A stretch of 64,000 bases of DNA, from contig JACPPI010000017.1 in assembly GCA_016190985.1 (NCBI GenBank), forward strand, positions 1 to 64,000, read 5' to 3'. The position numbers and the translations under genes were made by a program. Below, in pieces: positions 12,676-21,759 of the stretch. Below the pieces are notes generated by a model. It had not been told where the DNA came from. It saw nothing but the letters and a program-made list of their open reading frames with translations, and made no database searches. Source of the DNA: Opitutia bacterium (GTDB taxonomy: Bacteria; Verrucomicrobiota; Verrucomicrobiia; Opitutales; Opitutaceae). The first letter of the stretch is position 1. Every line of letters begins with the position of its first letter.

Positions 12676-12718
12676 GTTGAGCTTTACGGGAGTAAAAATC
12701 AACCGGCAAAAGCTCAAC
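12676..12718. repeat. Inverted repeat in the divergent region upstream of the sulfatase-like gene
   Basis: GTTGAGCTTT (12676-12685) is perfectly mirrored by AAAGCTCAAC (12709-12718), with a further partial copy (ggcaaagctcaac) near 12783-12795. It sits between the divergent starts of the sulfatase-like and TonB-like genes. It could be an operator or another repeat; neither can be shown here. Confidence 0.45.
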
Positions 12719-12853
12719 CCGCAGAACGGAGGGTTTGATTTCCAACGCTTTATCTGCTCAGATTCGCTCGTGACACCAATCCGGCAAAGCTCAACTCAGT
12801 TGAGGTGAATATATTGTTCGGCAGAAGCACTCGCTGCAATCCCGAATACCCTC

Positions 12854-13483
12854 ATGCGGTTGACACGACAATTACGCGGCGGGCAGAGTTCAGGAAGGCC
12901 ATTCCGATCAAACCCATGGTCAATAAATTTGCTCAACAGCATCTTCATGTGCGGAATAGTAGTCGCTACCGGTTGTCACCACGAGCGGGTCGCACCGCCG
13001 AATGCGGGTGCAAGTTCATTCGCGTTTTTGAAGGAACCATCATTCGCCATTCCGCCCGAGGAAACAAGCGGGAAGGCGAACGCCAGCGGGACAAAGCATT
13101 TTGAAGATTTCCGGGACGCCGATCCGATTAACCCGCTGGCAACTCCCGTATATCCCCCACGGGCCTTGGCCGCCAAAGCTGGTCAGGCGATCGTAAGCGT
13201 GCGGATTACTGTAGATGAGCGGGGTCAGGTCTCAGACATTGCGCCAAGTATAGTGGGCTTTTCTACTCCAGGTCCGTTTGCAGATGATTTTTACTCGGCG
13301 GTAGAAAAAGCTCTACGCCACTGGAGATTCACGCCCGCTGAGATTGACCAAGTGGAGTCCGTCTGGACACCGCGAAAAATTACTAACCGTGTGGTCCGCA
13401 CTGATAAGACCGAGACTCATTTCGATGTCAGTTTTACTTTCACCGCAAGTGGTGGCGTAATTAGTGGCGCGCAGAAAAAATGA
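12854..13483 (+). CDS. TonB-like energy-transducer domain lipoprotein
   Basis: The C-terminal half is a TonB C-terminal domain: VYPPRALAAKAGQAIVSVRI, DERGQVSDI, and AVEKALRHWRFTPA. It is preceded by a lipoprotein-type leader, FMCGIVVATGCHH, with candidate lipid Cys in ATGC. No long Pro-rich spacer is present, so it is not a typical TonB that spans the periplasm. Proteins of this kind are often called energy transducer TonB but may simply bind envelope partners. The start is uncertain: ATG 12854 gives a basic leader, while ATG 12947 (MCGIVV) would give a very short one. Base composition is more AT-rich than neighbouring genes, which may indicate a different origin. Confidence 0.65.
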   Translation: MRLTRQLRGGQSSGRPFRSNPWSINLLNSIFMCGIVVATGCHHERVAPPNAGASSFAFLKEPSFAIPPEETSGKANASGTKHFEDFRDADPINPLATPVYPPRALAAKAGQAIVSVRITVDERGQVSDIAPSIVGFSTPGPFADDFYSAVEKALRHWRFTPAEIDQVESVWTPRKITNRVVRTDKTETHFDVSFTFTASGGVISGAQKK

Positions 13484-13685
13484 ACAAGCTATGCAAGAGT
13501 TGCCGAACCACTCACTGGAACCGACGGATGGCGCGGTTCACTGAAACGTTCGGCTAAGATAAGAGTCCTGCTGAGAGCCTTCGGGCGCCCGTTACTGGCT
13601 CCTCTTCGTGTCTCTGTGTCTCCGTGGTTAATCCGCGCCATTAATCCGGGTTGAACTTCCCTCGTCACCCGGCAATCATCCGGTC

Positions 13686-14171
13686 ATGCGCATCCGTGTC
13701 ATCGCCACCGGCGGCACCATCGACAAGGTCTATTTCGACGCCGCCAGCACCTACGAGGTCGGCGAGCCCCAGGTCGGCCCCGTCTTTCGCGAGTCCAACG
13801 TCACCTTCGACTTCGTCGTCGAGTCCGTCCTCCAGAAGGACAGCCTCGCCATGACCGACGAGGACCGCGCCCTCATCCGCACCCGCGTCGAGGCCGCGCC
13901 GGAGAACCTCATCCTCATCACCCACGGCACCGACACCATGACGGCCACGGCCGCCAAGCTCGAGGGCCTGAAGGACAAGGTCATCGTCTTCACCGGCTCG
14001 ATGCAGCCCGCCCGTTTCCGCAACAGCGACGCCGTCTTCAACCTCGGCTGCGCCGTCGGCGCCCTGCAGTCGCTCGCGCCGGGCGTCTACATCGCCATGA
14101 ACGGCGTGGTCGCCCCCGCCGGCAAGGTGAAGAAGAACCGCGCCGCCAGCCGCTTCGAGCCGAAGGGCTGA
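13686..14171 (+). CDS. Single-domain L-asparaginase-like protein
   Basis: The 161-residue protein matches only the N-terminal domain of bacterial L-asparaginases, which are normally 320-350 residues long. The nucleophile motif ATGGTID places Thr at residue 11, and the second catalytic motif THGTDTM has T82 and D83. VIVFTGSMQP and the NLGCAVGAL helix complete the domain. No C-terminal domain follows: the frame ends in TGA and 345 bases of repeats come next. Short homologues of this kind are known and are annotated as asparaginase-domain proteins. Activity on asparagine is therefore uncertain. It appears monocistronic. Confidence 0.85.
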   Translation: MRIRVIATGGTIDKVYFDAASTYEVGEPQVGPVFRESNVTFDFVVESVLQKDSLAMTDEDRALIRTRVEAAPENLILITHGTDTMTATAAKLEGLKDKVIVFTGSMQPARFRNSDAVFNLGCAVGALQSLAPGVYIAMNGVVAPAGKVKKNRAASRFEPKG

Positions 14172-14516
14172 GGAAGGAATTTTTCACAGGAGGAAACAGA
14201 GGTCGCTGAGACTGATTCAATACCTCCTGCCTTTCCTCCGCGGCCTCCTGTTAAACTGTCTTGGAGTATTACGTCCTAGGGTGCGTATTCAAAACCGATT
14301 TGTCATTCTGAACGAAGTGAAGAATCCATCAGAATTTACGTCGCCAAGAGCGGAGGCGATGCTCCAATTGGATTCTTCACTGCGCTCAGAATGACAGAAA
14401 CTGGGCGTTTGGTGAATTTGAAGACACGTCCGAGTAACCTTGGATGAATTCCAGCCCGCGGACCAGAATCTGCTGGCCTCGGCCGGGGCCTTGGCCAAAA
14501 ACACTGCCCACCGCCC
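14172..14516. repeat. 345-bp gene-free stretch with two palindromic repeat elements
   Basis: The first element (about 14186-14253) pairs cacaggaggaaacagagg with a complement in cctccgcggcctcctgtta. The second (14301-14396) has 27-bp imperfect arms, tgtcattctgaacgaagtg and its mirror ending in ctcagaatgaca, around a 42-bp centre. It belongs to the same family as the in-gene segment at 33530-33566. Nothing else is seen apart from the start region of the next gene. Confidence 0.75.
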
Positions 14517-14933
14517 ATGAATCTCGACACCGCCCGCACCACCGTCATCCAGGCCCTCGGCCGCATGAAAGCCGCCTACAACCAGCCCGTGTTCGACGAG
14601 TGGGTGCTGGTCAAGCTCGCCCGCGAGTCCGGCGCCGTGCTCGCCTACGACGGCCCGCGCGCCGACACCTACCAGGCCCGCTTCAAGAACGACATCGCCC
14701 CGCTCCAGGCCGAGATGGAAGCCCGCAAATTGGCGATCGGAGATTTCGAGTTCATCCACGGCGCACACGGCACGCACTTCGACGCCTGCATGCGCCTCGG
14801 TCCCGCCAGCTACCTCTTCTGCAACCACACGACCAAGACGATGGACGAGATCCGCAAGGACCGGCTCTGGCTCGAGGCGCAGAAACCCTTCGTTGAGCTC
14901 AGCGTGAAATTCCGCGACGATCCGCTGGCGTAG
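14517..14933 (+). CDS. Conserved-looking small protein of unknown function
   Basis: The 138-residue soluble protein has no signal peptide or membrane helix. The sequence opens MNLDTARTTVIQALGRMK and contains a compact centre (FIHGAHGTHFDACMRLGP, then YLFCNHTTKTMDEIRK) with two His, two Cys and several acidic residues. That composition is compatible with a folded domain, but I recognise no family. Codon use is like that of its neighbours, with strong GC at third positions, supporting a real gene. It converges on the exchanger-like gene, with a long inverted repeat between their stops. Confidence 0.65.
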   Translation: MNLDTARTTVIQALGRMKAAYNQPVFDEWVLVKLARESGAVLAYDGPRADTYQARFKNDIAPLQAEMEARKLAIGDFEFIHGAHGTHFDACMRLGPASYLFCNHTTKTMDEIRKDRLWLEAQKPFVELSVKFRDDPLA

Positions 14934-14938
14934 AGTTA

Positions 14939-15022
14939 TCTTTCTCTTTCTCCCAATCTTTCTCGTTCTCCTTGGGTCAACCCAGTGTGAGAAAGAGTAA
15001 GAGAACGAGGAAAGAGAAAGAT
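14939..15022. repeat. Long pyrimidine/purine inverted repeat between convergent genes
   Basis: The left arm atctttctctttctcccaat continues to ctcgttctcc. The right arm gagaacgaggaaagagaaag is its imperfect mirror, around a gggtcaaccca centre. The transcript would form a long hairpin on either strand and could stop transcription from both sides. Confidence 0.65.
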
Positions 15023-15025
15023 TTA

Positions 15026-16063
15026 TCAACTCAGCAGGCCGGCCCAGACAAACCCGCCATAGGCCGCGACCAGCAGGCCGCCGGCCCAGCGGGGCAGCCC
15101 GCCGGTCGCCAGCAGCATGACGCCGTGCAGCACCGCCGCGCCGACGAGCAGGCCGAGCGCGGTGGTCGTGAAGCCCGCCATCGGCACTGTCTTCACCAGC
15201 GCCATGAGCCCGAGACAAAGCGGAATGCAGATGTGCCCGTCGCCGACCTGCGAGGTGTAGACGACGTCGGCGCGGCGCTTCCAGCCCCAGTAGAGCGCGA
15301 GCACGCCGTTGGGCAGCACCATCAGCCAGCCGGTCAGCCAGCCGAGGTGGGCGGCGCTGACGAATCCGTTTTTTTGCGCCGAGAGCCACGTCACCAGCCA
15401 GTCGATCGTCTCATACATGCCGTAGGCGCAAGCGAACACCACCAGCGCGTCCACATAGAACATGAAGCCGAAGGAGACCTTCCGCCGGAGGTTGTGCTTC
15501 ATTACGTCGAAGACCTGGAAGCACTGCCAGAAGAGGAAGAGCCCGATCAGCACCATCCCGTCGGTGCGGTCGAGCCGGCCGTCGCGCCCGAGCAGCCAAA
15601 GGGTGCCGGTGAAGAACAACACCGCGACCAGCGTGAGCAGCAGCGACAGGCGGTTGAGCCGGCCCTTGAGGTTGTCGCCGCCGGCGGCTTTGGCGGGCTG
15701 GGCGGGCTTTTTGCCCCTGGAGGAGGAGGACGCTCGGGCCGCGCCGGGCAGAACCACGAGGCCCCAGCACAGCGCCGGCACGCCGAGCAGCAGCGTGAGG
15801 TTGGTGGCGTTGTTGACGAGGCAGTTGGTCAGCACCTCGCCCGGCGCACCGTTCCGCGATATCATGATGCCGACGAAGATGAGGTTCCCGAGGCCCGAGC
15901 AATACGGCATGAGCAGCGTGCCCAGCGCCGTGCCCTCGAGGCCGTGGTCGAGCATCGCCTCCAGCCGCCACACCATGAGCAGCGACACGCCGAGGAACGC
16001 CGCGAGGTAGGCCTGCGGGTCGTTCAGCGCGAGGGAGTCGAGCAGCTGCGGAAGCAGATTCAC
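15026..16063 (-). CDS. Sodium/calcium exchanger-like integral membrane protein
   Basis: The 345-residue protein has about ten hydrophobic helices in two halves separated by a basic cytoplasmic loop (SSSSRGKKPAQPAKAAGG, about residues 110-130). The first half contains GTALGTLLMPYCSGLGNL and CLVNNATNLTLLLG, which resemble the paired alpha-repeat motifs of Ca/Na antiporters. The second half has weaker counterparts (GWLMVLPNGVLALYWGWK). The family exchanges cations across the inner membrane. The acidic residues expected in canonical alpha repeats are not obvious, so transport specificity is open. No partner gene is evident. Confidence 0.6.
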   Translation of the reverse strand: MNLLPQLLDSLALNDPQAYLAAFLGVSLLMVWRLEAMLDHGLEGTALGTLLMPYCSGLGNLIFVGIMISRNGAPGEVLTNCLVNNATNLTLLLGVPALCWGLVVLPGAARASSSSRGKKPAQPAKAAGGDNLKGRLNRLSLLLTLVAVLFFTGTLWLLGRDGRLDRTDGMVLIGLFLFWQCFQVFDVMKHNLRRKVSFGFMFYVDALVVFACAYGMYETIDWLVTWLSAQKNGFVSAAHLGWLTGWLMVLPNGVLALYWGWKRRADVVYTSQVGDGHICIPLCLGLMALVKTVPMAGFTTTALGLLVGAAVLHGVMLLATGGLPRWAGGLLVAAYGGFVWAGLLS

Positions 16064-16129
16064 CGCGCCAAGTTGGGCGACAAGCAGCAGGGCTGTAAAT
16101 GGCGGAACGCGTCCGCCACCAACGCCAAC

Positions 16130-17893
16130 CTAGGGCTGCACTTTGGGTCGGGGCCGGCCAAGGCCGAAGATTCCATATATTTTCAAGCCGGCGGCATCCG
16201 CCAGCTCCTGCGGGATGGCGATCTCCAGCAACTCCTCCGGCACAAACAACACCGGCAAATACCGGGCGCGGCGGTAAAAATCATCGACCGCCTCCCAGCG
16301 CGCTTTCTCCAGGATCAGCACGGGCCGGGTGCGATGAATGTAGTCCCAGCGCTGTAGATTTTCCTGCTGATTGGCCAGTCCCTGCCAGGTGACATAGTAG
16401 GGGATGGGCGTCGCCTGGTTCCTCATGAAGCAGAGATAAAGTGCGTCGTTGCCGATCAGCACGGCGGGCATGTCCGGGTGCAGCAACTCGACCAGGGCGA
16501 GCGTGTCCGCAATCTGGTCGAGGTAGCGGGCCTGTTCCGGCGGGACTTTCATGCCCCGCAGCAGGGCCGGCTTGGCGAGAGTGACCAGCGGCCGGTTCAG
16601 CACCGGCGGAATCAAGCGGGCCTTGACATAGACGGCCGGCAGCAGCACGGCCGCAAACCCCGCCGCCACCACCGGGACCGACCGGCCCGACCAACGCCAG
16701 ACCACAAAAACAACCAGGCCGAAGACCGGCGTGAGGGTATAGAACATATGCCAGGAGTCGCCCATGGGATAATATTGCACCAACGAGCCGAGACCGAACG
16801 CCGCCCAGGCCGCGCTCAAATAATATTCGACCGGTTGCGCGGCGCCCCGCCGCCGCACCGCGTCAACCAGGACGCCGATCACGAACCCGACCAAGACCAA
16901 GGGCATCACAAAGCTCCACCCGCCATCGCGCACCGCGATAATCCGGAGCACCCGTGCATGCTGCCAGATCAGCACCCCGGCAAGAGTGACAAAATAGGCA
17001 GCCCAAATGGCGACCGGCAGTTTGGGTCGGAATCGTTTCGCCAGGCTCGGAAGGGCGAACGCCAGGACCAGACCGGTCATGCCCGCCGCTTCCGCCGGGT
17101 TGACGAAGAAGGGCAGCGTATCCATCCAGATTATGCTCTGGCTCCACCGGGCGGGCCAGGCGATGTTCTGATGCCACCACGCCGGGAGCGCGCCGCTCAG
17201 TGCGAGGCCCCCGAAGAGCACCGCATGCAAGGCAAGAAATCCGACCAGAATCCGACCGAGGATCGTCCGCTTTGATGATTGCGCCGGCATCCAGCCGGTC
17301 CAGTGCAGGGCGGGCCAGATCGCGATCAGCGAGCCTGTCATCATCACCCCAACCGGCTGACGGCACCAGAAAACCGCAGCGCAGGCCAAGCCCAGGACCA
17401 GGCCCCATCGCTCGGGTTGCTCCCCCCGGATTACCCGGAACAGGGCGTAGAGCCCGGCGGCCTGGAACATCATCGCATAGACCGAGGACCAGGGCAGCAA
17501 CATCCAGTGCTCGTGATTCCATGGATCGGTCTCGTAGGCGGGAATAAACAGAAGGTAGAGGACGCCGGCCACGACGGTGAGTGAGCAGGGCAGAACAAGC
17601 CGCCATGCCGCATAGAGGCAGAGCAAGGTCGCCGCATAGGCCCCCACCGTCATGAGCCTGACCGCCAGCAGGCTGGGCTGGACCGCGAGTGTCAGCGACT
17701 GCAGATAGGCGGTGAGCGCGCCGTATTGCGTGAAGCTATCCCGGAACAGGACCTTGCCCGAGAGCACGTCCAGCGCCGGCTTCATCATAATGCCATCATG
17801 ATGCGGGTCCACCCCGATGGGAGCCAACGGCAGCAGCAGAGCCACAAGGCAGGCGGCAAGCATGCAGGCAGCCAGGACATCGCGCCGGTTCAT
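16130..17893 (-). CDS. Polytopic membrane protein, GT-C glycosyltransferase-like
   Basis: The 587-residue protein has about eleven membrane helices in its first 430 residues and a soluble C-terminal region of about 150. The first loop has the motif IGVDPHHDGIMMKPALDVLS, with acidic and His residues close to the membrane. This resembles GT-C enzymes, which use lipid-phosphate sugar donors on the outer face of the inner membrane. A stretch TDPWNHEHW lies in a later loop. The C-terminal part (PDMPAVLIGNDALYLCF) is typical of large sugar-transferring membrane proteins. No polysaccharide gene cluster surrounds it, so the acceptor is unknown. Confidence 0.55.
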   Translation of the reverse strand: MNRRDVLAACMLAACLVALLLPLAPIGVDPHHDGIMMKPALDVLSGKVLFRDSFTQYGALTAYLQSLTLAVQPSLLAVRLMTVGAYAATLLCLYAAWRLVLPCSLTVVAGVLYLLFIPAYETDPWNHEHWMLLPWSSVYAMMFQAAGLYALFRVIRGEQPERWGLVLGLACAAVFWCRQPVGVMMTGSLIAIWPALHWTGWMPAQSSKRTILGRILVGFLALHAVLFGGLALSGALPAWWHQNIAWPARWSQSIIWMDTLPFFVNPAEAAGMTGLVLAFALPSLAKRFRPKLPVAIWAAYFVTLAGVLIWQHARVLRIIAVRDGGWSFVMPLVLVGFVIGVLVDAVRRRGAAQPVEYYLSAAWAAFGLGSLVQYYPMGDSWHMFYTLTPVFGLVVFVVWRWSGRSVPVVAAGFAAVLLPAVYVKARLIPPVLNRPLVTLAKPALLRGMKVPPEQARYLDQIADTLALVELLHPDMPAVLIGNDALYLCFMRNQATPIPYYVTWQGLANQQENLQRWDYIHRTRPVLILEKARWEAVDDFYRRARYLPVLFVPEELLEIAIPQELADAAGLKIYGIFGLGRPRPKVQP

Positions 17894-18014
17894 AGGCCGG
17901 TCATCGCCTCAATGTTACCGCCGCAGGGCAAATCATGCGGCTATTCGGCAGCAAAAAGGGCAAAAGAGAAGACGGAAATGATCCGGCTTCCCTCGCGCGA
18001 GGGCCGAAATCAGG

Positions 18015-18037
18015 CTCGGCCATCAATCCAGGCCGAG
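18015..18037 (-). terminator. Hairpin just downstream of the coiled-coil protein gene
   Basis: CTCGGCC and GGCCGAG pair around a 9-base loop, four bases after the stop codon on the minus strand. There is no T-run, so intrinsic termination is possible but weakly supported. Confidence 0.35.
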
Positions 18038-18040
18038 GGC

Positions 18041-19429
18041 CTATTGCAGCTTGAGCGGCAGGCGCGACCAGCGGGACTGGAAGCGGGAGATGACGCCGCT
18101 GGTCTTGGGCTCGGGGTTGTCGCCGGCCTTCAGCGTGTCGGCGGCGGTGAAGTCGCCGAGCACGGCGCAATAGTCGCTGTTGACCATCATGCCGATGAGG
18201 TCGCCGGACTTGCTGAAGACAAGGTCGCCGCGCTTCGGGGAGATTTCGCCGAACAGCCGCGTGACAATCCGGTTGTCGAGCCGCACGTAGGCATTGCTGC
18301 TGGGGTCGATCCGGATGGCGGTCTCGCCGTAATGGCCGTCGTCGGCGCGCACGAGCACGGCCTCGGGGAATTTGAACGGGTCCTTGGCGAGCGAGTAGAT
18401 CTTGGCGCCCATGAGCGCGGCGAGCGAGTCGTCCACCGGCACGGCGATGAGGCGCGGATCGAGCCGCAGGAAGCGCAGCTCGCCCACCGGGGCGTTGAAC
18501 GAGCCGCGCGTGAGCGTGCCCGTCACCCGGTCGTAGTCGGCCGGTGTCTCCACCAGGGTGAACGGCGTGTCGCTGAGGTGCATGAGGGCGTAGGTGCGGT
18601 TGCCGTCGCTCACGAGCACGGTCTGCGCCTCCTTGTCCTTCACCGTCGGGCTGAAGAGGCCGGGCTTGCGCGCGGTGAGCTTCGTGGAGACGCGGTTGGC
18701 CTGGAACTCGCTGAAGATGAGGTTGGGGTTCACCGCGCGGTTGGTGCGGATCTCCTGGCTCAGCTCGCCCGACTTCTCGGCCAGCTGGCCGACGCCCTGG
18801 GCGAGGACGGTGGTCTGCTCCTGCACCCGGGCGCGCTCGGCGCGCTCGACCTCGACCTGCTGCTTGGCCTCGGTGAGGTTCTGGGCGATGAGCCGCTTCT
18901 CCTGCTCGGCGACCTTGACGGCGACGTTCAGGTTCTCGATGCGCGAGCGGGCCTCGGCGTTGGCGCGCTCGGCGCGGGCCAGCTCCTCGCGCTGGCGCTC
19001 GGCCTCGGCCCGTTTCTCCTCCAGCTCGCGCTGGAGCCTGGCGAGCTGCTCCTTGGACATCGCGGCCTCCTGGGAGGTGGCGGTGTAGCGCTGCTCCAGC
19101 TCCTTCACGCTGGTCTGCGTGGCGGAGAGGGTGCGCTCGAGCTGGCTTTTCTGCTGCTGGGTGGCGGCGAGGTTTTTCTCCCGCTCGGCCAGGGTGCCCG
19201 AGGTGGCGGCCAGCTGGGAGGCGAGGGAGTCGCGGGAACTCTTCTCGTCCTCGAGGGAGATGCGCATCAGCTCGACCATGTCGGCGTTGATCGAGGGGGC
19301 GTTGGCGGCGGAGCGCGGCGCGGCGGTCTCCAGCTGGGTGTGCGACGGCTCCGCCTTCTCCCAGCGGGTCAGCGCGAGGAGGTTCAGCAACATGAAGTCG
19401 CACATTATCAGGAGCAGGGTCTTGTTCAT
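18041..19429 (-). CDS. Membrane-anchored coiled-coil protein with trypsin-like C-terminal domain
   Basis: It starts with a short hydrophobic anchor, MNKTLLLIMCDFMLLNLLAL. Residues about 50-220 are almost pure heptad coiled coil rich in Glu, Ala, Gln and Arg. The C-terminal 220 residues are a beta-rich domain with NRTYALMHLSDTPF and, near the end, KRGDLVFSKSGDLIGMMVN. The last motif resembles the strand after the catalytic Ser of trypsin-like proteases, but the GxSG serine is replaced, so an active protease is unlikely. The gene follows the large membrane protein gene by 12 bases on the same strand. The two are probably co-transcribed and may form one envelope complex. Function is unknown. Confidence 0.7.
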   Translation of the reverse strand: MNKTLLLIMCDFMLLNLLALTRWEKAEPSHTQLETAAPRSAANAPSINADMVELMRISLEDEKSSRDSLASQLAATSGTLAEREKNLAATQQQKSQLERTLSATQTSVKELEQRYTATSQEAAMSKEQLARLQRELEEKRAEAERQREELARAERANAEARSRIENLNVAVKVAEQEKRLIAQNLTEAKQQVEVERAERARVQEQTTVLAQGVGQLAEKSGELSQEIRTNRAVNPNLIFSEFQANRVSTKLTARKPGLFSPTVKDKEAQTVLVSDGNRTYALMHLSDTPFTLVETPADYDRVTGTLTRGSFNAPVGELRFLRLDPRLIAVPVDDSLAALMGAKIYSLAKDPFKFPEAVLVRADDGHYGETAIRIDPSSNAYVRLDNRIVTRLFGEISPKRGDLVFSKSGDLIGMMVNSDYCAVLGDFTAADTLKAGDNPEPKTSGVISRFQSRWSRLPLKLQ

Positions 19430-19441
19430 GGCGGGACCCGG

Positions 19442-21097
19442 TTAGGCCTTGGCGGCGGACTGGACCTCGATGATGAGCTGGCGCTTGTAGGGGCGGACAT
19501 GACGGATCTTGACCAGCGCCACGCAGACGATGCCGAAGAGGTTGGACGAGTAGGCCGCAAGCAGGTTGGCGTCGATGACGTGGAGCACCTGCAGCACGAG
19601 CGCGGTGGCGGTGCCCGCGATGCCGATGTAGAGGCCGCCGTCGAAGAGGTTCTCCTCGTTCTCCATCAGCCGGAGCTTGGTGGCGGCCGGCAGCGACTGG
19701 CGCGCGATCTCGGTGATCTTCAGCAGGCAGATGACATACATGCCGAGCTGGATGGCGGCAAAGACGGTGATGGAGAGGATGGTGGAGATGTCCATGGTGG
19801 CGGGGGGAGTTGAGGCGGTGGTGGCCGGCACCGTGAGGGCGCCGATGATGGGAATGGTGAGTTTGATGCGGTAGTCGGAAACGGGGGCGGCGTTGAGCAG
19901 GAAGGGCTCGGAGAACACGAAGAAGATGAAGGTCAGGATGGCGGCGATCACGCCGCTGCCCATGCGCGGGAAGGCGCCGCGCAGCGCCGTCTCGATCGAG
20001 AAGAACAACCGCCGGTCCACCGCGCGCAGCAGCAGGAAGACGCCGGCGAGAAAGGCGGCATACTTGGTCACGAGGGCGATCTCGGGGTGCCGCAGGGTGA
20101 AACCCGCGCCCAGCTCGAACTCGGGTCCCGCGCCGCGCGTGACCGGCGCCTGGCGCTGGACCAGCTGCGCGACGGCGCCCTGCCCGTGCGACAGCGCGAG
20201 CTGCAGGTGGTCCGCCCCGGGCTGGCCGAAGGCGATGAGGTATTGCGCCACGCGGTCGGCCGATTTGGTCATCAGCGCGGCGGTGTAGATGACCGGCAGG
20301 TGCTCCGGCGCGACGCGCGCGAGGTGGGCGAACTGCCCGACCGTGCCCAGATTGCCCGTGGTGCGCAGCAGTTCCGACAGCTGCACCCAGTTCAGCCGCC
20401 GGCCGAGCGTCAGGATATCGAGATAGAAATCCTCCAGCTCGCCCATCTGCCCCGACTGGACGGCGACCTCGGCGCGGGCGCGCACCTCGCGTTGCAGGCC
20501 GGCGGACAGGTGTTCGGTCTGCCAGAGGTAGGCCGTGAGCAAAATGACGGCGTCGAGCGGCTGGCCGCCTGGGCGGTTGGCCGGCACGAAGCGCTGCGTG
20601 GTGCCGAGCGCGGCGGTCTTGAGCAGGGTCTGCACGCCGGGCAGGCGCGACACGCCGAGGTAGCGCCGGAGGTTCTCCCGCGCCTGCTGCGTGGCCATGA
20701 AGCCCAGCACGGGCTGCGGGTCGGCGGACGCGGCGGGACTGCGGCTGCCGAGCAGCGGCTCGAGCGCGATGTCCCACCCGCCCCACGGCATCATCTCGCG
20801 GTGCTTCCGCGCGTAACCGTCAAAAACCGTGGCGAGCATGCCGGCCCCGGGGTCGCCGACCTTGCGGGCGGTCTCAAGCACGAGGGCGGCGGGGCCGGGC
20901 TTGTCGAGGTCGAGCAGTTCGCGGCCGAATCCGGCCACGCTCGGGGTGTCGCGGCCCGCCTCGCGCAGCAACGCGGGGTTGAGCGACTTCACGTTCACCG
21001 GCAGGAGCCACGCCAGCGCGAGCAGGCCGGCGCCCAGCCCGAGCCAGAGCTGCCACGGGGGCGCGCGGAAGCCGGCGGCGTGGTCGGGTGAAGACAT
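19442..21097 (-). CDS. Large membrane protein of unknown function, partner of the coiled-coil protein
   Basis: It has one N-terminal helix (WLGLGAGLLALAWLLPV), then about 280 residues of soluble helical repeats outside the membrane. Two helices follow (YAAFLAGVFLLLRAV, VIAAILTFIFFVFSEPFLL), then two or three more near 440-550. The topology resembles a sensor or scaffold more than a transporter. ATG 21097 (MSSPDHAAG) is chosen; ATG 21109 is equally possible and neither has a clear Shine-Dalgarno site. It is divergent from the deformylase gene and shares a short promoter region with it. I recognise no named family. Confidence 0.65.
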   Translation of the reverse strand: MSSPDHAAGFRAPPWQLWLGLGAGLLALAWLLPVNVKSLNPALLREAGRDTPSVAGFGRELLDLDKPGPAALVLETARKVGDPGAGMLATVFDGYARKHREMMPWGGWDIALEPLLGSRSPAASADPQPVLGFMATQQARENLRRYLGVSRLPGVQTLLKTAALGTTQRFVPANRPGGQPLDAVILLTAYLWQTEHLSAGLQREVRARAEVAVQSGQMGELEDFYLDILTLGRRLNWVQLSELLRTTGNLGTVGQFAHLARVAPEHLPVIYTAALMTKSADRVAQYLIAFGQPGADHLQLALSHGQGAVAQLVQRQAPVTRGAGPEFELGAGFTLRHPEIALVTKYAAFLAGVFLLLRAVDRRLFFSIETALRGAFPRMGSGVIAAILTFIFFVFSEPFLLNAAPVSDYRIKLTIPIIGALTVPATTASTPPATMDISTILSITVFAAIQLGMYVICLLKITEIARQSLPAATKLRLMENEENLFDGGLYIGIAGTATALVLQVLHVIDANLLAAYSSNLFGIVCVALVKIRHVRPYKRQLIIEVQSAAKA

Positions 21098-21188
21098 GGG
21101 TCGAGCCATAACAGTTACGCGGGCGGAAACAAATTTATTTGCGGCCCCCGGCCGGGGGAAACAACGTGCGCGGACCACCTCCAGACCG

Positions 21189-21758
21189 ATGCCGCTGAAA
21201 ATAGTTCACTTTAATGAGCCGATCCTCCGCAAAAAAGGCGCGAAAGTCACCGCCTTTAACGCGGCGCTGGCCGACCTCGCGGGCGAGATGATCGAGACCA
21301 TGCACGCGGCGGAAGGCATCGGCCTCGCGGCCCAGCAGGTCGGACAGGCGATCCAGCTGTGCGTCATCGACCTGCGGCCGGCCGAGGCGAAATTCGCCTG
21401 GGAATACGACGGCACCCGGCCCCCGCTGGAGCTCTTCATGCCGCTGGCCCTCGTGAATCCCGTGGTCGCCGTCGTTCCGTTGCCCGAAACGGTCTATGAG
21501 GAAGGCTGCCTGTCGTTCCCGGAAATCCGCGGCGATGTGGTGCGGCCGGATGAGATCACGGTGAAGTTCCACGACCCCGCCGGCCACCCGCACGTGCTGC
21601 GCTGCAACGGCCTGCTCGCGCGCTGCGTGCAGCACGAGGTCGACCACCTGAACGGCATTCTCTATATCGACCGCATGACCAAGGACGTGCTCGCCACCAT
21701 CGAGCCCGAACTGAAGGCGCTCAAGAAACAGACCCGCGAGGCGGCGAGGAAAAACTGA
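21189..21758 (+). CDS. def: Peptide deformylase
   Basis: Removes the formyl group from the N-terminal Met of new proteins. All three family motifs are present: GIGLAAQQ (residues 43-50), EGCLS with metal ligand C107, and QHEVDHLNG with H149, catalytic E150 and H153. The length (189 residues) is normal with a slightly long C-terminal helix (EPELKALKKQTREAARKN). The start at ATG 21189 gives the typical N-terminus MPLKIVHFNEPILR; an open frame continues upstream but has no family similarity. The next gene begins one base after the stop, indicating translational coupling. No methionyl-tRNA formyltransferase gene is adjacent. Confidence 0.97.
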   Translation: MPLKIVHFNEPILRKKGAKVTAFNAALADLAGEMIETMHAAEGIGLAAQQVGQAIQLCVIDLRPAEAKFAWEYDGTRPPLELFMPLALVNPVVAVVPLPETVYEEGCLSFPEIRGDVVRPDEITVKFHDPAGHPHVLRCNGLLARCVQHEVDHLNGILYIDRMTKDVLATIEPELKALKKQTREAARKN

Positions 21759-21759
21759 C

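Noticed and set aside
17726-19813. Plus-strand open frame opposite the coiled-coil protein gene
   Set aside because: Leu/Gly/Glu repeats mirror the heptads of the real minus-strand gene; no start signal or family pattern.
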